A stretch of DNA of 64,000 bases from assembly GCF_963678975.1 (NCBI RefSeq), contig NC_089284.1:2417001-2481000 (forward strand), in the 5' to 3' direction. The stretch is from Dysidea avara (taxonomy: Eukaryota > Porifera > Demospongiae > Dictyoceratida > Dysideidae). Under the pieces are notes generated by a model. It searched no databases. It worked only from the letters and a program-made list of their open reading frames with translations, and had not been told where the DNA came from. This document shows positions 50,171 through 63,652 of the stretch, in pieces; position 1 is the stretch's first letter, and every line of letters begins with the position of its first letter. Made by a program: the position numbers and the translations under genes.

Positions 50171-53100
50171 ATGGCTGCATTGGCGAGCTGCAGAAAAGCA
50201 TTATTTTTCAGAGGTATTGTCAATATATGTTGATCACTAGCTGATGAGGCTTGTGAAGAAATTTTACGTATTTGTTATTATCCGTGTTGCGTTTGTGCAG
50301 GCTCCGTGTTATCTACAGTAGGATCGTCTTTATTGCGCAGTCGATTTCAGGTGAGCCGCGTGTGTAGTTAATAATTTCCAATGGTGCCATCTACAGTGTA
50401 ACTAGATCACTAAATTTTACTACATACTGTGTGCACGTGGCTTGTAATTAGGCGCCTGTTATATTTATTTTGATCAAATACTTGCTCTATGTTATTTTTA
50501 GACGGATAGCTTTCGGCTGACTGCAAGATGGGGACCAGGTAAAGAACTGTAAGAATTTGTGCCTTGTTAACCACAGTGATTTTGCAGCTTTGATACGTTG
50601 CTATGCTGCAGAGAAGGCTACTTTTGTTCGCTCAAAACCACACGTCAACATTGGAACTATTGGGCATGTTGATCATGGCAAGACAACTCTCACCGCTGCT
50701 ATTACCAAACGTTAGTTTATGTCCTGTAAGCAGAAAAAGCAACACATAAATTCTTTATCAGCCTGTAGTATATGCCCCTTAAACCATATACATGTTGGTA
50801 ATAGGCTGTAAAAATGTAAATGAAGATGTTGTAACATTTATTTACTGATAAAGTGATTTCTCTGGACTGAGCTATGTTGGCAAAAAAAGCCTTCAAAATT
50901 TCTTCCCTTCAAAAGTAGTTCTTCCACCTTGCCATAGTGAGATATTCTGTATTGCTATAGACTTGGCTAATGCTGGGATGGCAAAGTTCAAGGATTACGG
51001 TGACATTGATAATGCACCAGAAGAACGGAATCGTGGCATCACCATATCAACTGCTCACATTGAGTATGAGACAGAGAATCGTCACTATGGGCACATGGAC
51101 TGCCCCGGACATGCTGACTACATCAAGAACATGATCACTGGTTAGTTGTTTTTTAATCGTACAACATAGTAAATTGTTATGGATTCTAGGTACGGCACAG
51201 ATGGAGGGTGCCATCTTGGTGGTAGCTGCTACTGATGGGACCATGCCGCAGACCAAAGAGCACTTACTACTGGCCAGTCAGGTTAACCAGATATAATGTA
51301 ATGTGTGTCTTTCTACTATGTGTCTCTTTCCTACACTTTTGTATTAGATTGGTGTTAAATCGCTTGTGGTTTATGTTAACAAGGCTGATGTTGTGGATGA
51401 TCCAGAAATGTTGGAACTGGTGAGTATCAGATATTGTTATTGAATAAAATAGTTGAGTTTAAATTTATCTCAGGGATAGTTGTGGAGTGTCTTACACTAA
51501 AAGTTGCTAGCAAACCGGTTCCTGTCAAGTGTATAAATCTGGTTGCTCTATTACACTATTATGAAATACTCTACTAGAGCAGTCACAATTATTCCATGGC
51601 CTACTGAAATATCAGATGCTGCAGTGTTTTTGAGGATAATAGTTATTCTTTGAGAAATGACTGATATTTTTAGGGGTATGGATCACTGGTACCAACAGCC
51701 TATAATATTATTACCAGTAGCAAGTAAAATTTTTGTGAATGGAACGTAAATTACAAATATGGTGCTCTTTGGCAACTGTTAATACCAATCATCATCAAGA
51801 CACACGGTAGTGTTGTGTGGCCCAAGAAGCCAGCACGTCACACCGGTGGGTTATTGACAAGAAGAACAATAATGCGATTTTCACGCATTCATATCTCTGT
51901 GCTGCCTTTATGAAATGAGACGATTTTTGCTTAGAAATGCCCTCCATCTTCAGTAGTGCACTTACCAAATATGAGCAGAATTGCTCCAACTTCAAAAATG
52001 GGCTTTTCGTGATTCTTTTTTGTCTGCACACTTAAAAGCCTATAAATCACTAACCTGTTGTTCAATTGCCACAAAAAATAACTACAATCTGCTGTCACAT
52101 CTACAGGGAAAGCCAAGAAGCTGACAAGGATAGGTTAACTATTGAACCTAACAATTACTTGCCATACCTTCCAGACAAACTGCTCAGCTGAAAATCTGTG
52201 TACAGATTAATTGGATATAAAGCCATCGAGTCATAATACAACAACTTAAGATACTTCAATAGAGCAGTCATCCTAATAGAACAGTCAGCTGAGATGTAAA
52301 TAACTTTGTTAGAACATTCAGCTAATTTACAAGTCACCTTGTAGAGAATTCAGCTCTTATTATAAGTTACCCTGTGGAGAGTTCAGCTGTATTACAATTA
52401 TCTCTTCAGCTGTGTAAAAAGTCATCCAGCATTGAGTTAAGCTACATTACCAAGTGATTCAGTAAAGATTGCAGCTACATTAAAAGTCTCCCTATAGAGG
52501 AACTATTTTTAGGATTCTCCAAATGAAGGAAGTGCCAGCCAGTATTTGTAAAGTAATATTACATTTGGTAACAGTAGTCATGGTGCCTTTTGAATACACT
52601 TGTCTATAAATTTTTCTTATTGGTTGTAATTGCTAGGTGGTTTCACTTTGTTCATCTATTACAGGTTGAGCTAGAGTTGAGAGAGACATTAGCACAGTAT
52701 GGATATGATGGGGATAATACTCCCATTATCATTGGCTCTGCTCTGTGTGCCCTGGAGGTGAGCATCATGTGATCTCCACCTTATGTAATGTGATGTCACA
52801 TGTTCAATTACAACATCACATTGTCTCACATGATCCTGTAGGGTAAAAGTCCTGAAATGGGGTCAGAATCAATTTCCAAGTTACTTAAGGCTGTGGATGA
52901 GTGGATACCCATGCCAGTACGAGACTTGGACAAACCATTTCTTATGCCAGTGGAACATGTATACACTATACCTGGTCGTGGTACCGTGGTGACTGGAAGA
53001 ATTGAGAGAGGGAAGATTAAAAAGGGTCTGGAAGTTGAGATTATTGGACAAAATGCCAAACTCAAAACCACAGTCACTGGTAAGCTACTGCATTTTACAG

Positions 53101-54885
53101 ACGCAGAGCTAGGGGTTTTAGTAGGGATTGACAGTACAGTAGAACCTCAATTATCCGGACCCCACTTATCCAGATTCTCGGTTAACCGAACTACGGAAAT
53201 GACTGCTCTATTAGAGTAGTGACTGTTCTATTAGGGTAGTTGATTATACTGAAATTTTTTAAAATGTTCTTTATGCTATTTTAAGGTTATTTATACACAG
53301 TTTCAGTAATACGGACTTTTCAGACTTATGGACCACCCCTGGTCCCAAGGGGTTCGGATAACTGAGGTTCCACTGTACCTTAATTTTTCCAGCTTTCTTT
53401 ACTCAGAGGGTTTAGGCTGTGGGCTAGTCTGGCGTAGCTGACCCGTGCGTGTAGCGCGAGGGTCTGGTGACAGCCGCATTCAGTACCTGTGCAGATGGAA
53501 TGCAATTAAATTTGAAAATATGCGCAAAACACATGGACAATTTCCAGTAACAGAACACGACAGCTACTGTACTTGCACTTGAATGATGTCTATTTCCTCT
53601 ACAAACCCTTAAATTTGTGCTGGTTGTGTAAGAAGCTCGCCATAATCAGTGGGAAAATCGGGAATAACGTCATAGAATGTTGTTAATTGGTCACTAAGTG
53701 ATCTGATTGGATGCACCAGTTTTTCGTAAGGCTGGCACAGGTACTGAATGCGGCTGTCACCAGACCCTCGCGATACGCGCGTGGGTCGGCTACGCCAGAC
53801 TAGCTGTAGGCTAGCAACCAAGTGACAGTGTCATAAAGAGTGTGCTCTACTGGCAAGGAAAAGACAAACAATGAAATCCACATACTGGGTTTTTAAATGC
53901 TTGTTTGTATTGTGGATACTACAAAATACTCTTATGCTTTCCACGGTCACTTAGTAGGAGAAAAAAATTTACCTTGCTTTCACAATTTTGTTTTCCATGA
54001 GAAACAACATAGTTAAGTTGAAGAAGTACAATCGGTACCGTTAATTTGGGGGAAGGGCTTATGATATCAATTTGGTTGGACACAAGTAGTGTCCTAAAAC
54101 ACAAGAGTTGGTCAGCTGAATTGTGAACAACTTGTTCTTGGTATTGCCATTTTAGGTTTGGAGATGTTCCACAAGCACCTTGACCGAGGTGAAGCTGGTG
54201 ACCAGCTGGGAGCACTGCTGAGAGGCATCAAGAAGGAGGAGGTGAAGAGAGGGATGGTGATATGTGAGCCAGGGACTGTTGATGCTCACACTAAAGTTAA
54301 AGCTCAGGTGAGCAGTATAGCTGTATGCCAAGACACTTGCCAACATTTTTAAAAATGTTTTTGGTGGACAAGCGAACTGTTAAAATATCATTTGGAAATC
54401 CTTAGCACATAAACTGACTTGGACACTTTTTGGTCCCAAGGTGTCATGTTTCCCTGTGTTTCATTACCTCTTATAGTAAGACCATACATTGCTGATGTCA
54501 TTTCTCACATGTTGTCCTGTGTCAACTTACACGTTAAATTTTCATGTTGCATAATGATATAGCTTTGTGTGAGCTCATATGTACTACCCACAGCAGCAGT
54601 GACATTACATTGATTTCACTACAGGTGTACATTCTTACAAAACAGGAAGGAGGAAGACACACCCCCTTTGTGACCAACTATCAACCACAGATGTTTACCC
54701 GAACTGCCGACATTTCTGCCACCATTGAACTGCCTGAAGGCAAGGAGATAGTTATGCCTGGAGATGACACCGAATTGATCATGATGTTGAATCCAGCAAC
54801 ACCCCTGGAGGCCAGCCAACGTTTCACGCTCCGCGAAAGTCATAAAACTATTGGTACTGGAGTTGTAACACAAATCATAGCATAA
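50171..54885 (+). CDS. TUFM: Mitochondrial elongation factor Tu
   Basis: Eleven exons, 50171-50213, 50301-50350, 50502-50538, 50588-50710, 50961-51140, 51190-51281, 51348-51419, 52665-52757, 52842-53079, 54156-54307 and 54625-54885, in phase to 446 aa (human 452). An Arg/Ser-rich presequence without acidic residues until about residue 32 indicates mitochondrial import. The GTPase motifs are [11 protein letters not shown] (G1), RGITIST (G2), DCPGHADY (G3), NKAD (G4) and GSAL (G5). Domain 2 has [17 protein letters not shown], and domain 3 ends [16 protein letters not shown], both typical of EF-Tu. It delivers aminoacyl-tRNA to mitochondrial ribosomes. Introns carry a pogo-like MITE, a foldback element and a minisatellite element. 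All functional motifs are intact. Confidence 0.96.
51788..52505. repeat. Minisatellite-bearing dispersed element (copy 2), TUFM intron
   Basis: It has the same order of parts as 17662-19765: a head with GTGTGGCCCAAGAAGCCAG, AATAGAGCAGTCATCCTAAT, then 6-7 degenerate units around GAGAGTTCAGCT. It is much shorter than copy 1 in both head and satellite. Confidence 0.7.
53137..53375. mobile_element. pogo/Tigger-like MITE (copy 2), TUFM intron
   Basis: 239 bp between TA dinucleotides. The left end is CAGTAGAACCTCAATTATCC and the right end is GGATAACTGAGGTTCCACTG. It is the inverted counterpart of 49112-49345, with TGACTGCTCTATTAGAGTA in the middle. Confidence 0.82.
53424..53803. mobile_element. 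Foldback element with ~75 bp arms, TUFM intron
   Basis: The arms start CTAGTCTGGCGTAGC and share GCGAGGGTCTGGTGACAGCC and GCATTCAGTACCTGTGC in inverted orientation, around about 220 bp of unrelated sequence. The arms are GC-rich relative to the surround. Confidence 0.8.
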
Positions 54886-54934
54886 AATCAGCACTGTTTG
54901 TTCAACATCTAATACATCAGATATCTAGCAGTGC

Positions 54935-54940
54935 AATAAA
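54935..54940 (+). terminator. TUFM poly(A) signal
   Basis: An AATAAA 50 bp after the TUFM stop codon, in the 265-bp convergent spacer before the NOS stop codon. Confidence 0.6.
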
Positions 54941-55150
54941 TACTGTTCTGAATATGCATACAAAAGCAATGTGTATGAAAAAAAGCATAATGATAACGAA
55001 AAAGAGGGGGGGAAAGTGAAAATATTATAATATTCTACTAAAAAATAGTTTCAAAGGTATAAACCAAATCAAATTCTAAATAGTATTGTACACATCTTCA
55101 GAAAAAAGATACAAAATAATCTATCGAGTGTCATCATAGAAACCATTTTT

Positions 55151-58100
55151 TTATGTTTCATCTCCATTGCGCAAGAGCAAGGAGTCTGGGGGCTGGACTT
55201 CTTTACTAGGCTGAATCAGAGCATGATGTGCCGGTATCTCCAATTCAGAATTTGTGAATGTACGAATCGGCTCAGATGGCTTGCGCCTCATTGGTTTGGG
55301 CCAAGGCTGTGAACTGTAAAGGAAAAAAATTCACAGATAAAGACATACAAGATGGGCCAAAATGATCACTTAAAAAGTGTCAATAAATATTTGTCACAAC
55401 TTATTTGGTGTTAGGTACATACAACAAAGTAGGAACAATTTAACAGGTCAAGTTATTGATTGATTCTGAGTGTTTATGAGCTTGTTATTCACACCTATTT
55501 CACAGTAAATTTTTAAAAAATACCAAATGCCATGATGCACACCAGTACATCATAGCATCACCTAGTGCAGTCTCTACACACGTACAGACATTGTGAGAGC
55601 CTAAATGGACTAATAACTACTGTCTATACTAGTAGTCTATGCTAGCTCATAAACGTCATATACTGGAACGCTTTCCATACAATCTGGCTTGTGGAGTTCC
55701 TGGTGTCATCGGAGTTCCAGCACCAGACACAAGCACTGTCACTGTGGGTCGCCTGACAAGAGATGTCCTACGGTTCCTTTCGGCTGCCTTCATCTGCATG
55801 GCACGGCTGCCACCATCTGTTGAGTCTTCCCGGATCACAGGCTTGAAGGTAAAGAATTGTTAAAAAATGGTATCTGTTATATCAAAACTCACCGGCAGCT
55901 GTTCACCACCAGGCCCATCCATAGCACTCACAAGAATAGTCCAAGCCCTAATATGGTAACAATAACACACATGATCACTAGTATATATTGTCACTTGCCG
56001 TTTGGCAGCAGTTCTCTTCTGTTGAGTCACTTCAGCAGTTCTCAGAGTGACACCAAAGATGTCCTCATGGTACTGACCATTCTCCTGAAAATTGCAACAA
56101 AAAAGTTTAACACCTCTCTGAACATACAGGTATATACACTGTATAATAATTTTAAAATGAAGTAGGGATCTATGCAATAAAAGTAGTGAAGCAAGAGATG
56201 AATGATGGTATTACAGTATAGCTCAGTGGGAAAGTCCCTACTTTGGCATTGAGCAAAATAATTGTTATAGCTAATGTGCCAAAGTAGGGACTTTCCCACT
56301 GAACTATGCTGTAATACCATCATTCATCTCTTGTTTCACTACTTTTATTGCATAGATCCCTACTTCATTTTTAAGTTAACAATTAATACTAGTTTGCTTA
56401 GTTTTTTGCTGTAGCACAGCTAGCTACAATGTAACTTGTGACTGTTCTATTAGAGTATCATACTTGGCTGTTGTAGTGAAAATGTTCGGATAACTGAAGC
56501 CCATTGATTTATATAGAGCTTTGTTCAACTACTCTAATATAACAGTCATTAACTGTAATAGAATGCACACTGATGATAAAATACTCTAATAGAACAGTCA
56601 CATTTAGCATTTGGATAATCAAGGTGTGCAGCTAGCTAGACCAATAAGGGGTGAGGTGATCTTGTTTACTGTTAAGTAAACAGCTAGATTGTTAAGAGGT
56701 GTGGTCCCCGTACTCTATTGCTATTAGTCCACCTAGATCTTAATTGATGGACATGGTCACAAACCTATCGCGAACGGGATCTCAATCACGAACTTGCAGA
56801 TATCTAGCTAGTATATTGCCAGGACTGAAGCGCTTCTGAAATCCAGCTCTGAAATAATTCTGTGGCGTCTATATATGTTGCTGAAAGAAAGTGTTGATAT
56901 GGAAAATTAATGCCTCGATATGGTTTCGTTGGATGAAGAAGGCAAGCAGCCTGATTGAAGATAAAAGACAAGGAGCAGAGGGCCTACACTCGTCAGAACC
57001 CCAAAAGTCACATACATCCCACTGGTGAATTTGTTGTTGTGGCATAAAATGGTGCTTCGTTTGGCCTCTAGCCTTGTGACTGTGGTCAGTGAGGCAGTGA
57101 GACTAAAATTAGAGTTTTGGTGATTTAAAAAAATTCTATATCTGGCAAGCTGTAAGTGTTTTGTTATATTTTATATACTAGTACTATTCTGTAAAAGTGA
57201 TTTTTGTCACGTAAAATGTCTCTAGGGTGATTTTTAAAGGCGAAATTTTGGGCGGTGCGCAAAATTTTCTGGGCGATCCCTACTTAAACGGTACTACCGT
57301 ACCGTTTGATAATGTGCTCTGCATCCCACCAACTAGGTACCCATCCAGCCAATATGTATGCAAGGTCCAATCTTTCACAAACCCTTCAGCAAAAATTTCT
57401 GTGATAGTAAAGAAACTTCTTGCAATTCAAATTTGAATCTTACACACAAAACCCACAGTATCTTTTGATACAGTACAGTACATCACCAGCAAGTTCCTCA
57501 CCTTCATCTTGTCCATGTATTCCCTTGCTTCACTGGATGACATGGCAGCATTGTCCACCATGATGTTCTGGTGGTCAGTAGCAGTCATAATAGTACAGTA
57601 TTATGTGTTTGCTCACCTCAATTGTCCTGAACACATCACTGGCCATGGATATGTCTCCACAGATGTAGAAGTGAGCCTGTGACTCCATTAGCAACTGGAC
57701 AATCTCATCAGCGTTCTTCTTCAACAAGTCTTGTACATACGTCTGTAGAAAACAAGATGTATTTACGAAGATTTTTTTTTAATAACATATGACTTGTGGT
57801 TCTCCTAGCTTGCATCTGTATATGTACTTCCAACATAGCATTTGTCTCCATAAAAGAAGGCTCCAAAATTCTCAACTACATCTATCTTAATATTTCAATT
57901 TACTAACTTTTTCCATCACTTCTTTGTCCCGCGAAAATGCAACATGAAAGTTGTCCAGGGCTCCACTCATCTTTGCCTTCTCTAGTTCCTCCTTGTAAAT
58001 GTGGTCCATGCGAGAATTGCGGCAGCCGAAGTAGAGGATTGCCTTGCCATATACTTTCTTCCTATTCCTGGCTGCTCGGCGAGCAATTGCATGTAGTTCT

Positions 58101-58819
58101 CCTACATCAGAAGCGGAACGTTTTGAAAAGCTGCCATCATCTTCATCATTGTCTAGATTAATTGTCAGAGTGTTTGGCTTTCCTACCAAGAAATATTCAA
58201 TCGTATAAAGATCATGTTTCATCAACTTTCATGCCATGCACACATGCATATATGCACATAGCCATGCTAGACGGCCATGCATACCCAGTGAACCAGCACT
58301 GGGACACCTGTGTGCTACTCAGAGGCTGAGAGTCAACATAGGCAGCTGGGTAGGCTGGAACAATGCGAGTAAAGTTTCTTGCTCAAGGAAACAACAACAA
58401 CACCAATTTGGCATAACTGGGCATTGGACCTGGAACCATTCAATTATCAGGCTGATACTCTAACCACTTTGCTATGCTACCTCTCAGTACACACACACAC
58501 ACAAACACACGCACGCACCCACACACGCTACCTCTCAGTACACACACACACGCGCGCGCACGCGCTACTTCTCAACACACACACACTACACTACACAAAC
58601 ACACCAGTAAAACAGTCACAAATACACGTACGGGCTGAAGCTCTGGCAAACTCATCTTCTGGAATAACATTAGCATGAGTTGGAGTACTAGCAATCTGGT
58701 GCTGCTCAATTTGATGTTCTCTGTGTTGCCAGAAGCTGCGGAATGGAGCAATACCAGTCCCTGGTCCAATGAGAACAATTGGAGTCTTCGGGTCATCTGG
58801 CATGTGAAAGTTACGAGCC
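55151..58819 (-). CDS. NOS: Nitric oxide synthase, C-terminal reductase region (5' part outside window)
   Basis: Exons read leftwards, 58819-58632, 58182-57908, 57742-57617, 57567-57502, 56084-55893, 55841-55681 and 55313-55151 (stop). All joins are in phase. The sequence covers the NADPH-binding half of the reductase: [63 protein letters not shown], then [12 protein letters not shown]. That last motif distinguishes NOS from cytochrome P450 reductase and methionine synthase reductase. An insert rich in Asp/Ser (about 60 residues) separates the ribose loop from FGCR, longer than in vertebrate NOS. After TLRT the protein runs on for about 150 residues (RRTSLVRRP and two PG-rich stretches), far longer than the vertebrate tails I know. 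A 47-nt GT...AG segment inside exon 56084-55893 would shift the frame if removed. The oxygenase, calmodulin and FMN parts lie beyond the right edge. Confidence 0.88.
56151..57288. mobile_element. Composite foldback element, copy A, NOS intron
   Basis: It begins with a 224-bp palindrome (56151-56374; arms AAAATGAAGTAGGGATC, ATGAATGATGGTATTACAG) and ends about 900 bp later at GATCCCTACTTAAA, the inverse of the opening. The middle has TGACTGTTCTATTAGAGTA and CACTGGTGAATTTG-type sequence shared with copies C and D. No open frame. Confidence 0.7.
58258..58486 (-). mobile_element. tRNA-derived SINE-like element (copy 3), NOS intron
   Basis: Read on the minus strand it opens GGTAGCATAGCAAAGTGGTT, close to a polymerase III box A, with a box-B-like GGTTCCAGGTCCAATGCC about 45 bp on. 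It continues with the CTACCCAGCTG and GAGTAGCACACAGGTGTCCC blocks of the family at 37.6 and 45 kb. It is followed by an (AC)n tract at 58488-58605. Confidence 0.75.
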
Positions 58820-59162
58820 CTACATGTTATAGAGTGTATAAATGTACAACACGAACTGACATTTCAATAACAGTAAGAATAAGATGTTAAACAATGTGCT
58901 AAAAGAACAACAAACAACTAGAACAAACATTTGATTTGCTTGGATATTGTGTGCTAGTATTCAAACACATATGCAACTAAGCTTTTAGAAATTGTAGTTT
59001 GGTATTCGTGACCAGAATTTAGTAAGCTGTTTTCAACTACACTGGTGATTAAGTGTATTTCCTCTGTATGTATTTCCAGTTATGAAGGTAATTACAGTGT
59101 ATTTGAAGTACTACCATGGCATTTTAAAATAGAGAATTACAAACTGAATCACAAAATAACAT

Positions 59163-59364
59163 ACCATATAGAGGGAAACTTTGGTGGGGGTAAACTTTGG
59201 CGAATAGCCAGCTAAATTGTATTTGGCAAAATAAACTTTGGCGAATTCAGGCTTTATCTTTAGCTATAAAGGTGTTAATCTCAGATGCTATGAGTAATTG
59301 GTGGGTTAAACTTTCACAAATTTGTAGCAAATTGCCAGATCGCCAAAGTTTCCTCTATACGGTA
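59163..59364. mobile_element. Foldback MITE (TTTGGCGAA family), copy 2
   Basis: Termini are ACCATATAGAGGGAAACTTT and the inverse CCAAAGTTTCCTCTATACGGT. The interior AGCTATAAAGGTGTTAATCTC matches 36301-36464 in the same orientation. Confidence 0.78.
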
Positions 59365-59629
59365 TTCAAACTATTCACAAATTTTCGTTCATTGTATTGA
59401 GTTCTACAAACTATTGCTTAGAATCCCTAAGACACCAGGCATAGATGCTGTAATATTTCACAATGAAGTTTAATTTGTGCATTTTTGCTTTACAAAAGGG
59501 CTACTGTTACTACAACACTTTGTACCATCCTGATTGTTTGGGTAAGAGATAATTCTGGACATACCACAGTATTATAATGATGTGCCCTGGTCAAATCCAA
59601 TATATGAATATTAACTAGTATATCCAAAA

Positions 59630-59836
59630 TTTAAAAATGAAGTAGTGATAAAAGTAGTGAAACAAGAGATGAATGATGGTATTACAGCATAGCTGGGAAA
59701 GTCCCTACATTGGCATGTTATAACAATTGTTCACTGCCAAAGTAGGAATTTTCCCACCAAGCTATGCTGTAATACCATATAATTACATTTCTTGTTTTAG
59801 TACTTTTTATTGCTTGAATGCCTACTTTAATTTTAA
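59630..59836. mobile_element. Composite foldback element, copy B (5' palindrome only)
   Basis: A palindrome with arms AAAATGAAGTAGTGATAAAA / ATGAATGATGGTATTACAG and their inverses, followed to about 60050 by sequence shared with copies A and C. No matching 3' terminus found. Confidence 0.7.
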
Positions 59837-60683
59837 CGTACTAGTATTTTTTGTTGTTGTAGCATACAGCAGCTATACACGTGTGACTGTTCTATTAGGG
59901 TGATTGTTGTATTAGAGTATTTTGAATGCCTTACTAAACATAATGACTATTCTCTATTTTCACTGTGTTATCATTCTAGACCAACAAGAGGGTGAAGGTA
60001 TCATGTTTGAGTAAATAGATCACTAAGAGATGTATTTCCACACTTGGTCAGCCAAGATCGTTAACCCTTAAACCCACATAGATGTTTTTTATAAAGCTCA
60101 ACATTATTACAAATAGATGATTACGTGATGGCTTCTAAACTGATAGCACATTAAACTTGTCTAACTACATTAGTCCAAAAACCACCTGTATCACTGGATA
60201 GTATATTAATTGGGCTACTTAGACAATGATGAATAATCGTAACAACATTCACTCACTTGTTATAATGTGCTGAAAATTGATGTCTGGTTCCCCTACCTTG
60301 TGAGCCTCTTGTGAGCGCATGGCCTGGCAGCCATTTTTATAAATGTCTAACTCACGTGAGCTTTATATGCTGTGATTCTCCAATGAATGGCGAAGCTACT
60401 GTAGGACACCTGGTACTTCATGATAGGTTCAAGACCATACTATGCTCATTAACCCTTACTCATTATTATTCAATAATCATTATGTGTCCTCCTCCACAGA
60501 AATCTTTAGTAAAAGGCGCGAAAGATTTACTGTAATTTTTAGTAACAATGCGCTGAAAATGGATACACTGATAAATTGGCTTTTGTGCATGGCTTCAAAG
60601 TCAAACAGAGTGCTGCAACTATCAAAATTGTGCCATTGTATTGTGTAAGGAATACAATAGTACTAGTATATTAAAAATTATTA

Positions 60684-62003
<1,320 letters not shown>

Positions 62004-62569
62004 CAGTACTACCGTAGAGTCAGGTTGTTAAGAGCATACATATTTCTCATGGTTAACCATGGCTGATAAATGCACGTAACCTCAACATGAGACAAAGCTA
62101 CACACAAGAAGAAAAGCAGGAAGCATCGAAAAATTTGTGCCTCCTTGAGTGCTTACGTCTTCTTTGAGGTCTCCCTTCACTGTGTATACAGCAAATCAGC
62201 CTTGTGGATTGCGATATACGAAGGATTTCACCCAGAAATGGAGTCAAATATCCTTATACACTGGCATGGTGACCACGAACTACTCTATTATAACATACAA
62301 TAGTGGTTCTGTGTTAAACACACCATAATTATTTATTTGGCGTATGTGCCTTACAGACAGTATGATTTTTACAAAAGTTTTCTCCAAAAATTATAAGCGC
62401 ATGTGCTTAAAACCCGACTCTACAATACCGTAATGTTTGATATAGGGATTTACCCTTCCACAAAAGCCTGGGGTCAAAACTCACCGAGAAACAATATGTA
62501 TGCAATTAAAACAAGCATGCCAATACATACCTTCAGAAAATGATTATAACTCCCTCCCAGTACACTGTA

Positions 62570-63652
62570 TCAAGCTGAAATAAACACTAGTAGTGTAAGT
62601 GTCTTAGAGAATTTTGTGGCATCAAATACGCTGCTCAATGGTGTCAATAAGAAAAATTAACACCTTGATGTAATTTCGTTGCATGAAGAAAATGACTGAT
62701 TGAAGATAAAAGAAAAGACAAGGAAGGTGCAGAGGGCACACACTTGTCAGAACCGCAAAAGGTACATGCCACTGGTGAGTTTGATATTGTGGCGAAAAAT
62801 GGTAGCTGTGTGCTGCTTTGTTTGGCCTCTTGCCTTGTAACTGTGATCAGAGGAAATATTCCAAGTTTTGGTGGCTTTTAAAACTTCTATATCCATGCAG
62901 CCATCTGTAACTACCGCATAGTAAAAAACTTTGGCAGTAAAAAGTGTGACGAAACCCCTCTGTTGAAAAATTGGCGGAAAAAACTTTGGCGATTGAAATA
63001 ATATTTGCCAAAGTTTTTACTGCCAACGTTTTTATGTGCGGTACGTAAGGATAACGACAAGGTGTCAACTCATCAGTTAAGTAGTGTAGTAAGTGTATAG
63101 GTAGTTAGCGTTGTTGTCAGTTGTAGCAGTACTTTTGTAGCTACCGATCTAATGACGTGGTTATCTCCTGCGATGCAGAGAGCAACCGTATTTACTTTTT
63201 CAGTGAACTCCAGTAGCAGAGGTTATCAAAGTATTTGGCCAAATCTATCGTGAGACGATGAACTAGCTGACGTGCGAACGGGAAACCGGTCGGAAATTCT
63301 ATCCTAAGGAGTGCTTACAACAGTGGGACAAATTCCTATGAAGATCTCCAAAGTCAGCTTGATCTTTATTGCGTGGTGGTACGAGCTGACCTTCATCTCA
63401 AGTTCTAGTTACTCAATGTGCTCGTGTGATAATCTAAAATAATTGGTGAAAAAAAGTTTGGCGAATTGAACGCTATTCGTCAAATTTGTCAAAGTTTTTT
63501 TACCACCAAAGTTTTTTACTATACAATAGTTTTTAATGCTGTATTTATTATTCCGTAAAGGTGATTTTTGTCTTGTAAGATGTCTCTGGGATGATTTTAA
63601 AGGTGGAATTTTAGGTAGCACACATCATTTTAGGGGTGATCCCTACTTAAAA
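62570..63652. mobile_element. Composite foldback element, copy D (3' part), with a nested MITE
   Basis: It shares with copy A the blocks TTCGTTGCATGAAGAA, GATTGAAGATAAAAGA, GCCACTGGTGAGTTTG and the end AGGGGTGATCCCTACTTAAA. The TTTGGCGAA MITE at 62912-63044 sits within it. No intact 5' palindrome seen. Confidence 0.6.
62912..63044. mobile_element. Foldback MITE (TTTGGCGAA family), copy 3
   Basis: About 133 bp with inverted ends TACCGCATAGTAAAAAACTT and its near-complement (CGTTTTTATGTGCGGTA). TTTGGCAGTAAAAA and TTTGGCGATT form the inner arms. A partial relative follows at about 63427-63531. Confidence 0.72.

Noticed and set aside
58440-58486. Possible tRNA gene on the minus strand
   Set aside because: Box A and box B are recognisable, but the cloverleaf arms do not pair and the body continues as the SINE shared with two other loci.
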